Source: BD2-11 clade cluster bacterium bin43
GTDB lineage: Bacteria; Gemmatimonadota; Gemmatimonadetes; Longimicrobiales; Gaopeijiaceae
DNA: 64,000 nt
Direction of reading: 5' to 3'
NCBI GenBank assembly: GCA_002238605.1
Contig: MPMR01000004.1
Span: 62,001 to 126,000, forward strand
Part shown: positions 47,324 through 55,782 of the stretch, one piece after another
Layout: every line of letters starts with the position of its first letter
Numbering within the stretch: the first letter of the stretch is position 1
Notes under the pieces: model-generated
Told to the model about the DNA's origin: nothing
The model's input: the letters and a program-made list of their open reading frames with translations, nothing else
Databases searched by the model: none
Translations under genes and position numbers: made by a program

Positions 47324-49765
47324 ATGAAGATCCTCAACCCTGGCGCGGTACTGGTTGGTGGCCTCCTGCTGACGGGAGCCGGAATCGGCACGAGTTCAGG
47401 TCCCACGGCACCCGACGGGGAAGCCGTTCGGCCGTCGGACGCGACGCACGCCGCCTCCATGCCCACGGAGGAGCTGACCACCGTCGTGCGCACCTACTGT
47501 CAGGTGTGCCACAACGACGCGCTGCTGACCGGCAACGTCTCGTTCGCCGAGTTCACCGTCGAGGGCGCTGCCGACAATGCCGCGCTCGCGGAACGCATGA
47601 TCCGCAAGCTGCGCGCGGGCATGATGCCGCCGCCGGGCATGCCCCGTCCGGAAGCCGAAGTGCTGCTCTCACTGGTCGAGACGCTCGAGAAGAACGTCGA
47701 CGACGCCTACCGGCGCCATCCCAACCCCGGGGTGCGGACTTTCCAGAGACTCAACCGGGCCGAGTACTCGGCGGCCATCCGCGAACTGCTGGGCATCGAG
47801 GTCGACGCCGGCGTCTGGCTTCCTCTCGACCAGATGAGCGAGAACTTCGACAACATCGCCGATGTCCAGGCGCTCACCCCGACCCACCTCGACGCCTACC
47901 TGAACGCCGCCAGCGAAGTGAGCCGCCTGGCGGTCGGAAGCCCGAACGTCGACCCGACCGACGCCACCTACAACACCTCGCCCTACGGCTCGCAGCACGC
48001 CTGGGAGTACGTGGAAGGCGCGCCCTACGGCACCCGCGGCGGAATCGTGGTGACCCACGACTTCCCGGCCGACGGCGAGTACATCCTCACCCCCGTGATC
48101 GAGGGTGGCCGGAGCGCCCGCTTCGAGGACGTGGACATTTCCATCGACGGAGAGCCCATCGCGCTGCTGGCGGCCGGGCCCTTCCCCCGCGGCGGCGCGG
48201 ACTTCCGCGGCGGTTCGCCCATCAAGACCAACCCGACCTTCATCCGCGCCGGACAGCGTCCGGTGTCCGCCGCCTTCGTCCGCCGCATCGACGGTCCCTA
48301 CGACGACCTCATCAAGCCGCCCGAGTGGTCGCTAGCCGGCGGAGCCGGGGGGAGCCCCGGGCAGACGACGCTGCCGCACCTGAAGAGCCTGATCATCAGC
48401 GGCCCCTACAACGTCACCAGCGTTTCCGAGACCGAGGCCCGCCGCCGCATCTTCTCCTGCCGGCCCACCAGCCCCGAGGAAGAGCGCCCCTGCGCCGAGC
48501 AGATCATCGACCAGGTCGGAAGCGCCGCCTACCGGCGTCCCCTGGACGAGCGCGACATGGCCGGGTTGATGGCGTTCTACGACGATGGCGCCGGCGACTC
48601 GGGCTTCGAGACCGGGGTGCGGCGGGCGCTCCAGGCCATCCTGGCGAGCCCCCACTTCATCTTCCGCATCGAGAAGCAGCCGGAGGACATCAAGGCGGGC
48701 GAGCGCTACGAAATCAGCGACCTGGCTCTGGCCACGCGCATGGCCGCGTTCCTCTGGGGCACCCAGCCGGACGCCGAACTGATCGACCTGGCCGAGCGCG
48801 GAAGGCTCTCCAGAGACAGCGAACTGGAGAAGCAGACCCGACGCATGCTCGCCGACCCCAAGGCCGAGGCGCTTGGACCGCGCTTTGCGGCCCAGTGGTT
48901 CCGCCTGCAGGACCTCGACAAGGTGCACCCGGACTCCTACTGGTTCCCGAACTACAGCCAGCAGCTGGCCGACGCCATGCGCACCGAGACCGAGATGTTC
49001 TTCAACAGCCTCGTGCGCGACGACCGCAGCATTCTGGACCTGTTCACCGCCGACTACACCTACATGAACGAGCGGTTGGCCAGACACTACGGCATGCCGG
49101 GCGTGCTGGGCGACGAATTCCGTCGGGTGCAGTACCCCGACAGCCGCCGCGGCGGCGTCCTGGGACAGGGATCGATCCTGGTGCTGACCTCGATGGGTAC
49201 CCGCACCTCTCCCGTTCTGCGCGGGAAGTGGGTGATGGAAGTGTTGCTGGGCACACCCCCGCCTCCCCCTCCGCCGGACGTTCCGGCGCTCGAGGAGACC
49301 GAGGGAGCCACGGACGGACGCTTCCTGACCACGCGGCAGCGCATGGAGATCCATCGGGCCAACCCGACCTGCCATGCCTGCCACCAGTTCATGGACCCGA
49401 TGGGGCTCGCGCTCGACAACTTCGACGTCACCGGCAAGTGGCGTATCCGCGAGAACAACATGGCGCTCGACACCCGCGGCAACCTCTATGACGGCACGCC
49501 GCTGGCCACTCCGGAAGATCTGCGGAACGCGCTCATGCAGCGGCCGATCCCGCTGGTTCGCACCTTCACCACGAACCTACTGGCGTATGCGCTGGGACGG
49601 CGCGTAGAATACCACGATCAGCCCACTGTGCGCGCGATCGCGCGCGAGGGCGAAGAGGATGACTACCGCATCTCGTCCTTCATCATCGGCGTCGTCAAGA
49701 GCGACCCGTTCCGGATGAGGATGGCGGACGTGGTGGCCGAAGAAGAGATGGAGACCGGAGGATAA
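47324..49765 (+). CDS. DUF1592-type multidomain c-type cytochrome, cassette copy 3
   Basis: 813 residues with an export signal (AVLVGGLLLTGAGIG). The first haem motif is C59-Q-V-C-H63. DUF1587 (FQRLNRAEYSAAIRELLGIE), the beta-rich middle (VVTHDFPADGEYILTPVIEG), DUF1595 (GSAAYRRPLDERDMAGLMAF), DUF1592 (ALQAILASPHFIFRIEKQPE) and DUF1588 follow, with GTPPPPPPPDVP again giving seven prolines. The second motif is C683-H-A-C-H687; the extra His within CxxCH is unique to this copy. DUF1585 closes the protein. The start at 47324 uses GGGAG eight bases upstream. DUF1552 follows after 74 bases. Confidence 0.93.
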   Translation: MKILNPGAVLVGGLLLTGAGIGTSSGPTAPDGEAVRPSDATHAASMPTEELTTVVRTYCQVCHNDALLTGNVSFAEFTVEGAADNAALAERMIRKLRAGMMPPPGMPRPEAEVLLSLVETLEKNVDDAYRRHPNPGVRTFQRLNRAEYSAAIRELLGIEVDAGVWLPLDQMSENFDNIADVQALTPTHLDAYLNAASEVSRLAVGSPNVDPTDATYNTSPYGSQHAWEYVEGAPYGTRGGIVVTHDFPADGEYILTPVIEGGRSARFEDVDISIDGEPIALLAAGPFPRGGADFRGGSPIKTNPTFIRAGQRPVSAAFVRRIDGPYDDLIKPPEWSLAGGAGGSPGQTTLPHLKSLIISGPYNVTSVSETEARRRIFSCRPTSPEEERPCAEQIIDQVGSAAYRRPLDERDMAGLMAFYDDGAGDSGFETGVRRALQAILASPHFIFRIEKQPEDIKAGERYEISDLALATRMAAFLWGTQPDAELIDLAERGRLSRDSELEKQTRRMLADPKAEALGPRFAAQWFRLQDLDKVHPDSYWFPNYSQQLADAMRTETEMFFNSLVRDDRSILDLFTADYTYMNERLARHYGMPGVLGDEFRRVQYPDSRRGGVLGQGSILVLTSMGTRTSPVLRGKWVMEVLLGTPPPPPPPDVPALEETEGATDGRFLTTRQRMEIHRANPTCHACHQFMDPMGLALDNFDVTGKWRIRENNMALDTRGNLYDGTPLATPEDLRNALMQRPIPLVRTFTTNLLAYALGRRVEYHDQPTVRAIAREGEEDDYRISSFIIGVVKSDPFRMRMADVVAEEEMETGG

Positions 49766-49839
49766 CGGAACGCGCTTCCACCGAACGGGACAGCGCATGA
49801 CCGACATCGGGTTGTACACCCTGCTTCAGGAGATTTGAA

Positions 49840-51270
49840 ATGCAATTCATCACCGGCAAGCACATCGCCCGTCGCACGTTCCTGCGGGGGATGGGCGCAA
49901 CAGTAGCACTCCCGCTGCTCGATTCGATGCTGCCCGCGGCGAGCCCGTGGGTTAGCCGGAAGCTGGCGGAAGGCAAGACGCGCCTCCTCGCGATCGAGGT
50001 GGTGCACGGAGCTGCCGGAAGCGTCGACTGGGGCGCCCAGCAGTACCTGTGGTCGCCGGAGAAGATCGGACGCGACTTCGAGTTCGTGGCCCAGAGCGCG
50101 CTGACGCCGCTGGAGGACTGGCGCAGGTATCTCACGATCGTGAGCAACACCGACGTGCGCATGGCCGAAGCCTTTACCGGGCCCGAGATCGGCGGTGACC
50201 ACTTCCGCTCCAGCGCCACCTTCCTGACCCAGCAGCATCCGAAGCAGACCCAGAGTTCCGACCTCTACGTCGGCACCTCGCTCGACCAGACGTTTGCGCG
50301 CCGTTTCGGGCAGGATACTCCCCTGCCGTCCATGCAGCTGTGCATCGAGGATCTCGATCAGGCCGGAGGCTGCACGTACAACTATTCGTGCGCCTACACC
50401 GACTCGATCAGCTGGGCCGCGCCCAACGAGCCGCTGCCGATGATCCGGGACCCGCGCACCGCCTTCGACCTCCTCTTCGGCGCCGGCGGCACCCCGGAGG
50501 AACGCCAGGCGCGCCGCCGCGAGAACGCGAGCATCCTCGACTGGATCGTCGGCGAAGTCGCGCACCTGAGGGGCGAGCTGGGTGCCACTGACCGCCGTCG
50601 CATGGACCAGTATCTGGACAACGTGCGCGAGATCGAGCGCCGGATTCAGATGGTCGAGGCGCAGAATACGAGCGGAGAGCAGCGCGAGTTGCCGGAGGCG
50701 CCGGCGGGCGTGCCGGATTCCTTCACCGAGCACATGCAGATGATGTTCGACCTGCAGGTGCTGGCGCTGCAGTCCGACATGACGCGCGTCTTCTCCTTCA
50801 AGACCGGTCGCGACGCGTCCAACCGGATCTATCCGGAGAGCGGCACCGACAAGCCGTTCCACCCGACCTCGCACCACGGCAACAACGAGGAGACCATCCT
50901 CGACTTCAACACCATCAACCGGTTCTACGTGGGCCTGCTGCCGTACCTGCTGGAGAAGCTGCACAACAGCCAGGACGGCGAATCGAGCCTGCTCGACCAG
51001 ACCATGATCATCTACGGGTCGCCCATGGGAGATCCGAACATCCACAATCACCGCCGGTGCCCGCTGCTGCTGCTGGGTGGGGCCAATGGCCAGCTCGCAG
51101 GCAACATGCACCTGAAGGCGCCGGACGGAACCCCGATGGCCAACGTCTTCCTGAACGTCATGCACAAGCTCGGTTTCGAAGATATGTCGAGCTTCGGCGA
51201 CAGCACGGGCGAGTTCAACGTGCCCAGTTCAGTGTTGACCGCGGTTGAGGAAGCAAGTCAGTCACGCTAA
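49840..51270 (+). CDS. DUF1552 Tat-exported protein, cassette copy 3
   Basis: 476 residues. N-terminus MQFITGKHIARRTFLRG (twin arginine). Conserved blocks are GGDHFRSSATFLTQQHP, YVGTSLDQTFARRFGQ, PSMQLCIEDLDQAGGCTYNY and IIYGSPMGDPNIHNH. FHPTSHHGNNEETILDFNTI retains the His pair of copy 2. The ATG at 49840 is preceded by CAGGAGATTTGAA. Gaps are 74 bases to the cytochrome gene and 16 bases to the ankyrin gene, the tightest spacing of the three cassettes. Function unknown, as for the other copies. Confidence 0.93.
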   Translation: MQFITGKHIARRTFLRGMGATVALPLLDSMLPAASPWVSRKLAEGKTRLLAIEVVHGAAGSVDWGAQQYLWSPEKIGRDFEFVAQSALTPLEDWRRYLTIVSNTDVRMAEAFTGPEIGGDHFRSSATFLTQQHPKQTQSSDLYVGTSLDQTFARRFGQDTPLPSMQLCIEDLDQAGGCTYNYSCAYTDSISWAAPNEPLPMIRDPRTAFDLLFGAGGTPEERQARRRENASILDWIVGEVAHLRGELGATDRRRMDQYLDNVREIERRIQMVEAQNTSGEQRELPEAPAGVPDSFTEHMQMMFDLQVLALQSDMTRVFSFKTGRDASNRIYPESGTDKPFHPTSHHGNNEETILDFNTINRFYVGLLPYLLEKLHNSQDGESSLLDQTMIIYGSPMGDPNIHNHRRCPLLLLGGANGQLAGNMHLKAPDGTPMANVFLNVMHKLGFEDMSSFGDSTGEFNVPSSVLTAVEEASQSR

Positions 51271-51286
51271 ACCGGGGACGGTCAGC

Positions 51287-53080
51287 ATGAAGAAGAGAGT
51301 GCATGTAAACGCGCTGGCGGCGCTGGTCGTCAGCATGCTGTTCACGTCGGCGGCCGCGCCCGATTCGCCCTTGGCGGACGCCGCCATGAGCGGTGATGCG
51401 ACCGCGGTGCGGACACTGCTGGCGAGCGGCGCGGACGTGAACGCGGCGCGCGGGGACGGCATGACCGCCCTGCACTGGGCAGCCGAGACCGGCAACGCCG
51501 AGATCGCCGAGATCCTGGTGAATGCGGGAGCGATCCTCGAGGTCACCACCCGCCTGGGTGCCTACACGCCGCTGCATGTAGCCGGCAGGAAGGGAGCCGC
51601 CGGGGTCATCCGCGTGCTGTTGGACGCCGGTGCGAACCCGAAGGGGGCGGCAGCCACGGGCTCCACGCCCCTGCACCTGGTTGCGGGGGCGGGTAGCGCC
51701 GCGGGGGCGAAGCATCTGCTGGACGCCGGCGCCGAGATCGACGCGCGGGCCGGCGACGCCCAACAGACGCCCCTGATGTTCGCGGCGGCCGCAGACCGCG
51801 CGGATGTCGTGACGCTTCTCCTGGAGAACGGAGCGGAGCCGGACATCACGACCACGCTGATGGAAGCGGCTACCCGGTCGGCGGTGGACAACTATGCGGG
51901 CGAGCGCATGCAGGAAGTTCTCGACGCCTTCAAGGGAGACGGCAACGAGTTGCCGACGCCCGCCCAGATCCAGGCCGCTCTGGAGGTCGCCCGGGCCGTG
52001 CAGCGCGCGGGCGTGGTGCCCGAGGAGGAAGAAGAGGAGGATGAGGACGACCCCAGGGCCTTCTTCCGCCAGCCTCCCGACGATAAGTGGGGGAGCCTGA
52101 CCGCGCTTCACCACGCAGCCCGCGAGGGTGCCATCGACGCGGCGATGGCGTTGCTGGACGGTGGCGCCGACATCAACTACGTCACCGAGTCCGACAACAC
52201 CAGCCCGCTCACGATGGCGGTCATCAACGGCCGCTTCGACCTGGCGATGAGGCTGCTGGAACGCGGCGCCGATCCCAACCTGGCAACGGTCGACGGCGTG
52301 GCGCCGCTCTACGCCACCTTCAACGTCCAGTGGTCGCCGCGGTCACGGTATCCGCAGCCGCGCGCCCACGAGCAGCAGGCAACGGAATATCTCGACCTGG
52401 CAATGGCGCTGCTCGACGCCGGTGCGGAAGTGAACTACCAGGTCACCGAGAACTTCTGGTACTTCACCTACAGCGGGTGCGGCAACGGCAACTGCGGCCT
52501 GGAGAACCAGGCGGGCGTGACGCCCTTCTGGCGGGCCTCGCGCGCACTCGACCTCGACGGCATGAAGCTGCTGCGCTCCTGGGGTGCGGACTGGAACATG
52601 GCCACCTTCAAGCAGCCCGAGCGCCGCAGGGGACGGAACCCGCGCACCGGCGACACCGAGGATGAGGACCAGGTCGATCCGTCAGGGCTGCCGCCGGTTG
52701 AGGTGGGGGGTCCCGCGGTGTTCCCGATCCACGCCGCCTCGGGCGTCGGCTACGGCGAAGGCTTCGCCGGCAACGCACACACCCACATTCCGGGCAACTG
52801 GATCGCGGCGGTCGAATACCTGCTCGAGCTCGGCGCCGACGTCAACCAGCGTGACGCCAACGGCTACACCCCGCTTCATCACGCGGCCGCGCGCGGCGAC
52901 GCCGAGATGATCCAATGGCTGGTGGACCACGGCGCCGACGTAATGGTGGTGAGCCGCAAGGGACAGACCACGGTCGACATGGCCAACGGTCCGGTCTCGC
53001 GCGTGACGCCGTATCCGGAGGCGATCGCCCTGCTGGAGAGCATGGGCGCGATCAACAACCACAACTGCGTCTCCTGCTAG
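51287..53080 (+). CDS. Secreted ankyrin-repeat protein ending in CVSC, cassette copy 3
   Basis: 597 residues. A signal peptide (VNALAALVVSMLFTSAAA) is followed by A-P-D-S-P-L-A-D-A-A-M-S-G-D, the shared mature start. Ankyrin repeats lie in two blocks with an acidic linker at about 246-256 (Glu/Asp run), as in copy 1 but shorter. A Cys-containing insert (YSGCGNGNCGLENQ) near residue 400 is unique to this copy. The conserved His pair is H498-T-H500 after YGEGFAGNA. The protein ends I-N-N-H-N-C-V-S-C. The ribosome-binding site is weak (GGGGACGG). The gene ends just before a strong terminator, so cassette 3 is its own operon. Confidence 0.92.
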   Translation: MKKRVHVNALAALVVSMLFTSAAAPDSPLADAAMSGDATAVRTLLASGADVNAARGDGMTALHWAAETGNAEIAEILVNAGAILEVTTRLGAYTPLHVAGRKGAAGVIRVLLDAGANPKGAAATGSTPLHLVAGAGSAAGAKHLLDAGAEIDARAGDAQQTPLMFAAAADRADVVTLLLENGAEPDITTTLMEAATRSAVDNYAGERMQEVLDAFKGDGNELPTPAQIQAALEVARAVQRAGVVPEEEEEEDEDDPRAFFRQPPDDKWGSLTALHHAAREGAIDAAMALLDGGADINYVTESDNTSPLTMAVINGRFDLAMRLLERGADPNLATVDGVAPLYATFNVQWSPRSRYPQPRAHEQQATEYLDLAMALLDAGAEVNYQVTENFWYFTYSGCGNGNCGLENQAGVTPFWRASRALDLDGMKLLRSWGADWNMATFKQPERRRGRNPRTGDTEDEDQVDPSGLPPVEVGGPAVFPIHAASGVGYGEGFAGNAHTHIPGNWIAAVEYLLELGADVNQRDANGYTPLHHAAARGDAEMIQWLVDHGADVMVVSRKGQTTVDMANGPVSRVTPYPEAIALLESMGAINNHNCVSC

Positions 53081-53134
53081 GAGAAGCGTAGAAGCCATTT
53101 TCGCACCTCCCTGAAAGGGGGGCGCTGGAACGGC

Positions 53135-53171
53135 AAAACGCCCGCCACGGTTCTCGTGGCGGGCGTTTTTT
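53135..53171. terminator. Intrinsic terminator, probably bidirectional
   Basis: ACGCCCGCCACG at 53138-53149 pairs perfectly with CGTGGCGGGCGT at 53155-53166 around GTTCT. The stem is extended by AAA/TTT, with T-runs on the plus strand (53166-53171) and four A (53135-53138) serving the minus strand. It separates the convergent ends of the ankyrin gene (53080) and the plug-like lipoprotein gene (53201). Confidence 0.92.
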
Positions 53172-53200
53172 GGGGGCGTGCCTGGTGTGCCCCGTCAGCG

Positions 53201-53752
53201 TCAGCCGCCCCCGCCCCTCATGGTAGTGACCTCGATCAGCCCGTTGGGGAAGCCGGTTCCCCAGCGCATGGTGGCGTCCGCCGCGCTGTGAAAGCGAACC
53301 GACTGGACCTGGTCGGGGCGCAGAGAGTCCAGGATCCCCCAGTCCTGCGGAGCGCCGCCATCCAAGACGACGGGTACCCGGCGGTCACCCCCGAACTCGA
53401 TGCTTGGCGCGCCGCGCACGTTCATCCACCGGGGCCGCAGCTGACGGATCGCGTCGGCGAGCATCATGGTGGAGTAGTTCGCGAGTTCCTGGGCCATGAT
53501 CACGCTCGGATCGCGCCGGACATTGCGGTCGCACAAGTGGTCGAGTTCCTCCGCCGAGAGAACGCTGGCTTCGGATGCGCCCGGCGCGTCGGCCACTGGA
53601 CTGTCGGCGGCGCACACCTGCGCCAGCTGGTCGCCCGTAAGGGTCTCGCGCAGCTCACGCACGGCCGGGGTGTCGCCGGGGGTGCTGACGCACGCCTGGG
53701 CAAGCATGATGAGCGACACCGCAATCAAGGGGTTCAGTGCTGTTCGTCGCAT
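53201..53752 (-). CDS. Plug-like lipoprotein without a barrel
   Basis: 183 residues. The lipobox is A-Q-A-C21. A poorly conserved region with several cysteines (LAQVCAAD, LDHLCDRN) precedes a plug-like domain: LADAIRQLRPRWMNVRG, PVVLDGGAPQDWGILDSL and VRFHSAADATMRWGTGFPNG, ending L-I-E-V-T-T. The strand and loop order matches the end of TonB plug domains (D-G-x-x before R-x-x-P, then G-x-G-x-I-x-V-x-T). It is a second barrel-less plug protein in the window, anchored to a membrane by lipid. The ATG follows GGAGGCAAGCACC. It converges on cassette 3 across the terminator. Confidence 0.8.
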   Translation of the reverse strand: MRRTALNPLIAVSLIMLAQACVSTPGDTPAVRELRETLTGDQLAQVCAADSPVADAPGASEASVLSAEELDHLCDRNVRRDPSVIMAQELANYSTMMLADAIRQLRPRWMNVRGAPSIEFGGDRRVPVVLDGGAPQDWGILDSLRPDQVQSVRFHSAADATMRWGTGFPNGLIEVTTMRGGGG

Positions 53753-53920
53753 GGTGCTTGCCTCCATCACGGGGTTCCGGTACCTGGGTCCATCCTTCGC
53801 GAGATGCGCTTGTCCAGACAACCCCTGTGGCACACCGGGGCACACGCGCCTTCTCGTACTACCGGTGCGCCCGGTCAGGGGTCCAACCGCACGCGAGCCT
53901 GGAGCCGATTGCCAGACCGG

Positions 53921-54391
53921 CTACCCTGTCGCGCGAGCCCGGAATGGGCGATGGCAGCCGCCGCACGTACGGCCCAGACCCGCGGCCGCGTCACCGACGC
54001 CCGTCATGTCGCCTGCTCGGGCCGCTTCGGCCAGCGCGTCGGCAGCGCTCTGGAAAGCAGAGAGAGCCTCTCCAAAGCCGGCGGCATCCTCCCAGATGTC
54101 CGGAAGTGCACGGGAACCCTCGCCGAGAGACCCCGCGGGGAAGATGTCGGACGCCATCGCCGACAGTTGCTGCAGCGAGAGCGCGTGTCCCAGGACATGG
54201 CCCTGATGCGGCACATCCTCGTTCAGGATGGCGGTGAGGGCCCCCCGGTGCGCCCCGAGGCTGTTCATGATGGTCTGACGGTACTCCATGTCCGGAGTCG
54301 GGTCCTGCGCCGCCACGCGGGCGGGGGCCAACCCGGCGACGATGCAAGCGGCGAGAGCGGTGCGGGTTACGACTGCATACGAGCGGGCCAC
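53921..54391 (-). CDS. Cytochrome c'-type class II cytochrome
   Basis: 156 residues. A signal peptide ends R-V-A-A-Q. Four amphipathic helices follow (ILNEDVPHQGHVLGHALSLQ, ASDIFPAGSLGEGSR, DAAGFGEALSAFQSAADALA, GDAAAGLGRTCGGCH). The haem motif C143-G-G-C-H147 near the C-terminus is the class II layout. Such periplasmic cytochromes bind NO or transfer electrons. The start is a GTG at 54391 preceded by GGGGAGGAGGAAACGCC, preferred over an upstream open stretch without a signal. It lies between the TlpA-like gene and the plug-like lipoprotein on the same strand, but gaps of 194 and 168 bases argue against one operon. Confidence 0.9.
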   Translation of the reverse strand: MARSYAVVTRTALAACIVAGLAPARVAAQDPTPDMEYRQTIMNSLGAHRGALTAILNEDVPHQGHVLGHALSLQQLSAMASDIFPAGSLGEGSRALPDIWEDAAGFGEALSAFQSAADALAEAARAGDMTGVGDAAAGLGRTCGGCHRPFRARATG

Positions 54392-54585
54392 GGCGTTTCC
54401 TCCTCCCCGAAGAATGAGACCCGGAGGCACCCGTGAAGCGACCACCCGGGCGGGTTCGAGCGCGTTGTCACGAAACCCTAGATAGATCGCCGGGGGCGTC
54501 GGCGCAAGGGAGGACGGCGAGCCGACCTGGGCCTGGAAGGGTACGTGGCCGCTTGACGCACCCGTAAGGCCGTGGCCCGTCCGAG

Positions 54586-55290
54586 CTACCGGTCCATGCC
54601 CGACGCCTCATCGGTCGCCGCCATGCTTCCGTCCAGATACCCGCCAAAGGTTTCGTCGAACGCTCCCGGGAAGAATTCTCCGGTCACGATCGACGCCTGG
54701 GTGGGGTCTCCGTCCACCACCACGATGTTCAGCGGCGTGCCCCACTTGCGCGGATCCAGGAGAGCCTTGCGCATGCGGAAGTGCGAAGTGGTGACCCGCA
54801 CCAGGTCCTCGTCGTCAGGATCGGGATTGGGACTGCCCAGGATGACCGGGTATTCGATGCCGAACTCGTCGACGTACTCGGCCACCACATCGGGGTGGGA
54901 GTATTCGCTGCGCCCGATGATCATCAGACCGTCGTCCCGGTGCACGCCGTACTTCGAGACCAGGTCGGGGGCCTCGTAGCGGCAGTTGGCGCACCACTCG
55001 GCGAAGTAGGTCAGGAGGGTGACGCGATTCCCGCGCACCACGTCCTCGAGGTCGATCTCCTTTCCGTCCCTCGAAGTGCCGGAGAAATCACGGCGCAGGA
55101 CTTCCCAGGGCACCAGGTGGTCGCCGCCAGCTCCGGCCACCTCCGCGGTCAGGTCGATCGCGACCACCGGCGAGTATTCGTGCGGGTGAGGCGCCGCCGC
55201 CTCTTCCACGGGAGCCGCGGGATTCATCACCAGCCAGCCGCCGCCGGCCAGGACCAGCAACGCTACCGCTGAAACGATCCATCTCGTCAT
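54586..55290 (-). CDS. TlpA/ResA-like membrane-anchored thioredoxin-fold protein
   Basis: 234 residues. One N-terminal membrane segment (IVSAVALLVLAGGGWLVM) is followed by a periplasmic thioredoxin domain with the active site W99-C100-A-N-C103 in LLTYFAEWCANCRYEAP. A cis-Pro segment is expected near KWGTPLNIVVVDGD. Such proteins reduce disulfides in the periplasm, for example to prepare CxxCH for haem attachment. The ATG is preceded by AAGGAGGAAGGTTCCG. Its leader holds a minus-strand terminator-like structure (55345-55378). The nearby cytochrome genes make a role in cytochrome maturation plausible but unproven. Confidence 0.88.
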   Translation of the reverse strand: MTRWIVSAVALLVLAGGGWLVMNPAAPVEEAAAPHPHEYSPVVAIDLTAEVAGAGGDHLVPWEVLRRDFSGTSRDGKEIDLEDVVRGNRVTLLTYFAEWCANCRYEAPDLVSKYGVHRDDGLMIIGRSEYSHPDVVAEYVDEFGIEYPVILGSPNPDPDDEDLVRVTTSHFRMRKALLDPRKWGTPLNIVVVDGDPTQASIVTGEFFPGAFDETFGGYLDGSMAATDEASGMDR

Positions 55291-55339
55291 CGGAACCTTC
55301 CTCCTTCGGGGATTGCCTGAATCCGGTTCTCGGCAAGGG

Positions 55340-55378
55340 AAAACAAAAAACGCCCGCCAGCCGGGTCGCTGGTCGGGC
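55340..55378 (-). terminator. Intrinsic terminator on the minus strand inside the TlpA-like leader
   Basis: Read on the minus strand, GCCCG and CCAGC parts at 55378-55368 pair with 55361-55352 around a six-base loop with one bulge, followed by six T (55350-55345), one G, and then four more T. It lies about 50 bases before the start at 55290, so it would stop transcription before that gene unless disrupted. Confidence 0.7.
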
Positions 55379-55415
55379 CTCCGAGCATCCTCTGCCGATC
55401 GTGAGGGAGCTACAT

Positions 55416-55444
55416 GGGTCGGCCCGCCCGACCCCGCATCGGGG
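55416..55444 (-). promoter_or_regulatory. Two overlapping, mutually exclusive hairpins
   Basis: GGGTCGG/CCGACCC (55416-55422 with 55428-55434) forms one perfect 7-bp hairpin. CCCCG/CGGGG (55432-55436 with 55440-55444) forms another. They share bases 55432-55434, so only one can form. On the minus strand they come just before the terminator hairpin, an arrangement like an attenuator or a riboregulator. Confidence 0.4.
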
Positions 55445-55544
55445 TGTAGCATGGACACGAGCAGACCTCGACGACGGACTGCTGCCCGCCGTGGCGTCGC
55501 GTATCTTCGTTGTGGCTCCGGATTGCGTACATTGCGAACCGGGG

Positions 55545-55598
55545 TTTGTGAGCGGGATTGCTCGGCCAACGTTTTGTGAGCGGGACTGCTCGGCCAAC
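55545..55598 (+). repeat. Two tandem 26-bp repeats with palindromic core
   Basis: The 26-base unit at 55545-55570 recurs at 55573-55598 with a single mismatch (T/C). Each copy contains GAGC and GCTC arms six bases apart. The pair resembles a double operator site. It lies 185 bases before the assigned start of the TonB receptor gene. Confidence 0.65.
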
Positions 55599-55782
55599 CT
55601 CGCAAGACCCAAAATGAACCTGAACCGGGGATCGCGCAACGGCGGCCCCGGGAGTGCCGGTCGCCCGAACACGGGATACCTTCTTGAAGCGACAGATTCC
55701 GACCGGCACCAGGGGCTCGGCAGCGAATGCCCGCTTCAGAGCTGCGGTGGCACTTGCAGCCCATGGACCGGCTTCCCCCGGC

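Larger units (their letters stand above)
55291..55782. other. Long regulatory-looking intergenic region
   Basis: 492 bases between the divergent TlpA-like and TonB-receptor genes. It holds a minus-strand terminator-like hairpin, two mutually exclusive hairpins before it (55416-55444) and two tandem 26-base repeats at 55545-55598. No gene is supported; apparent open frames lack ribosome-binding sites and run through the repeats. Confidence 0.5.

Noticed and set aside
55411-55444. Nine-codon Arg-rich leader peptide (minus strand) for attenuation
   Set aside because: It has no ribosome-binding site and merely runs through the hairpins; reported only as context.
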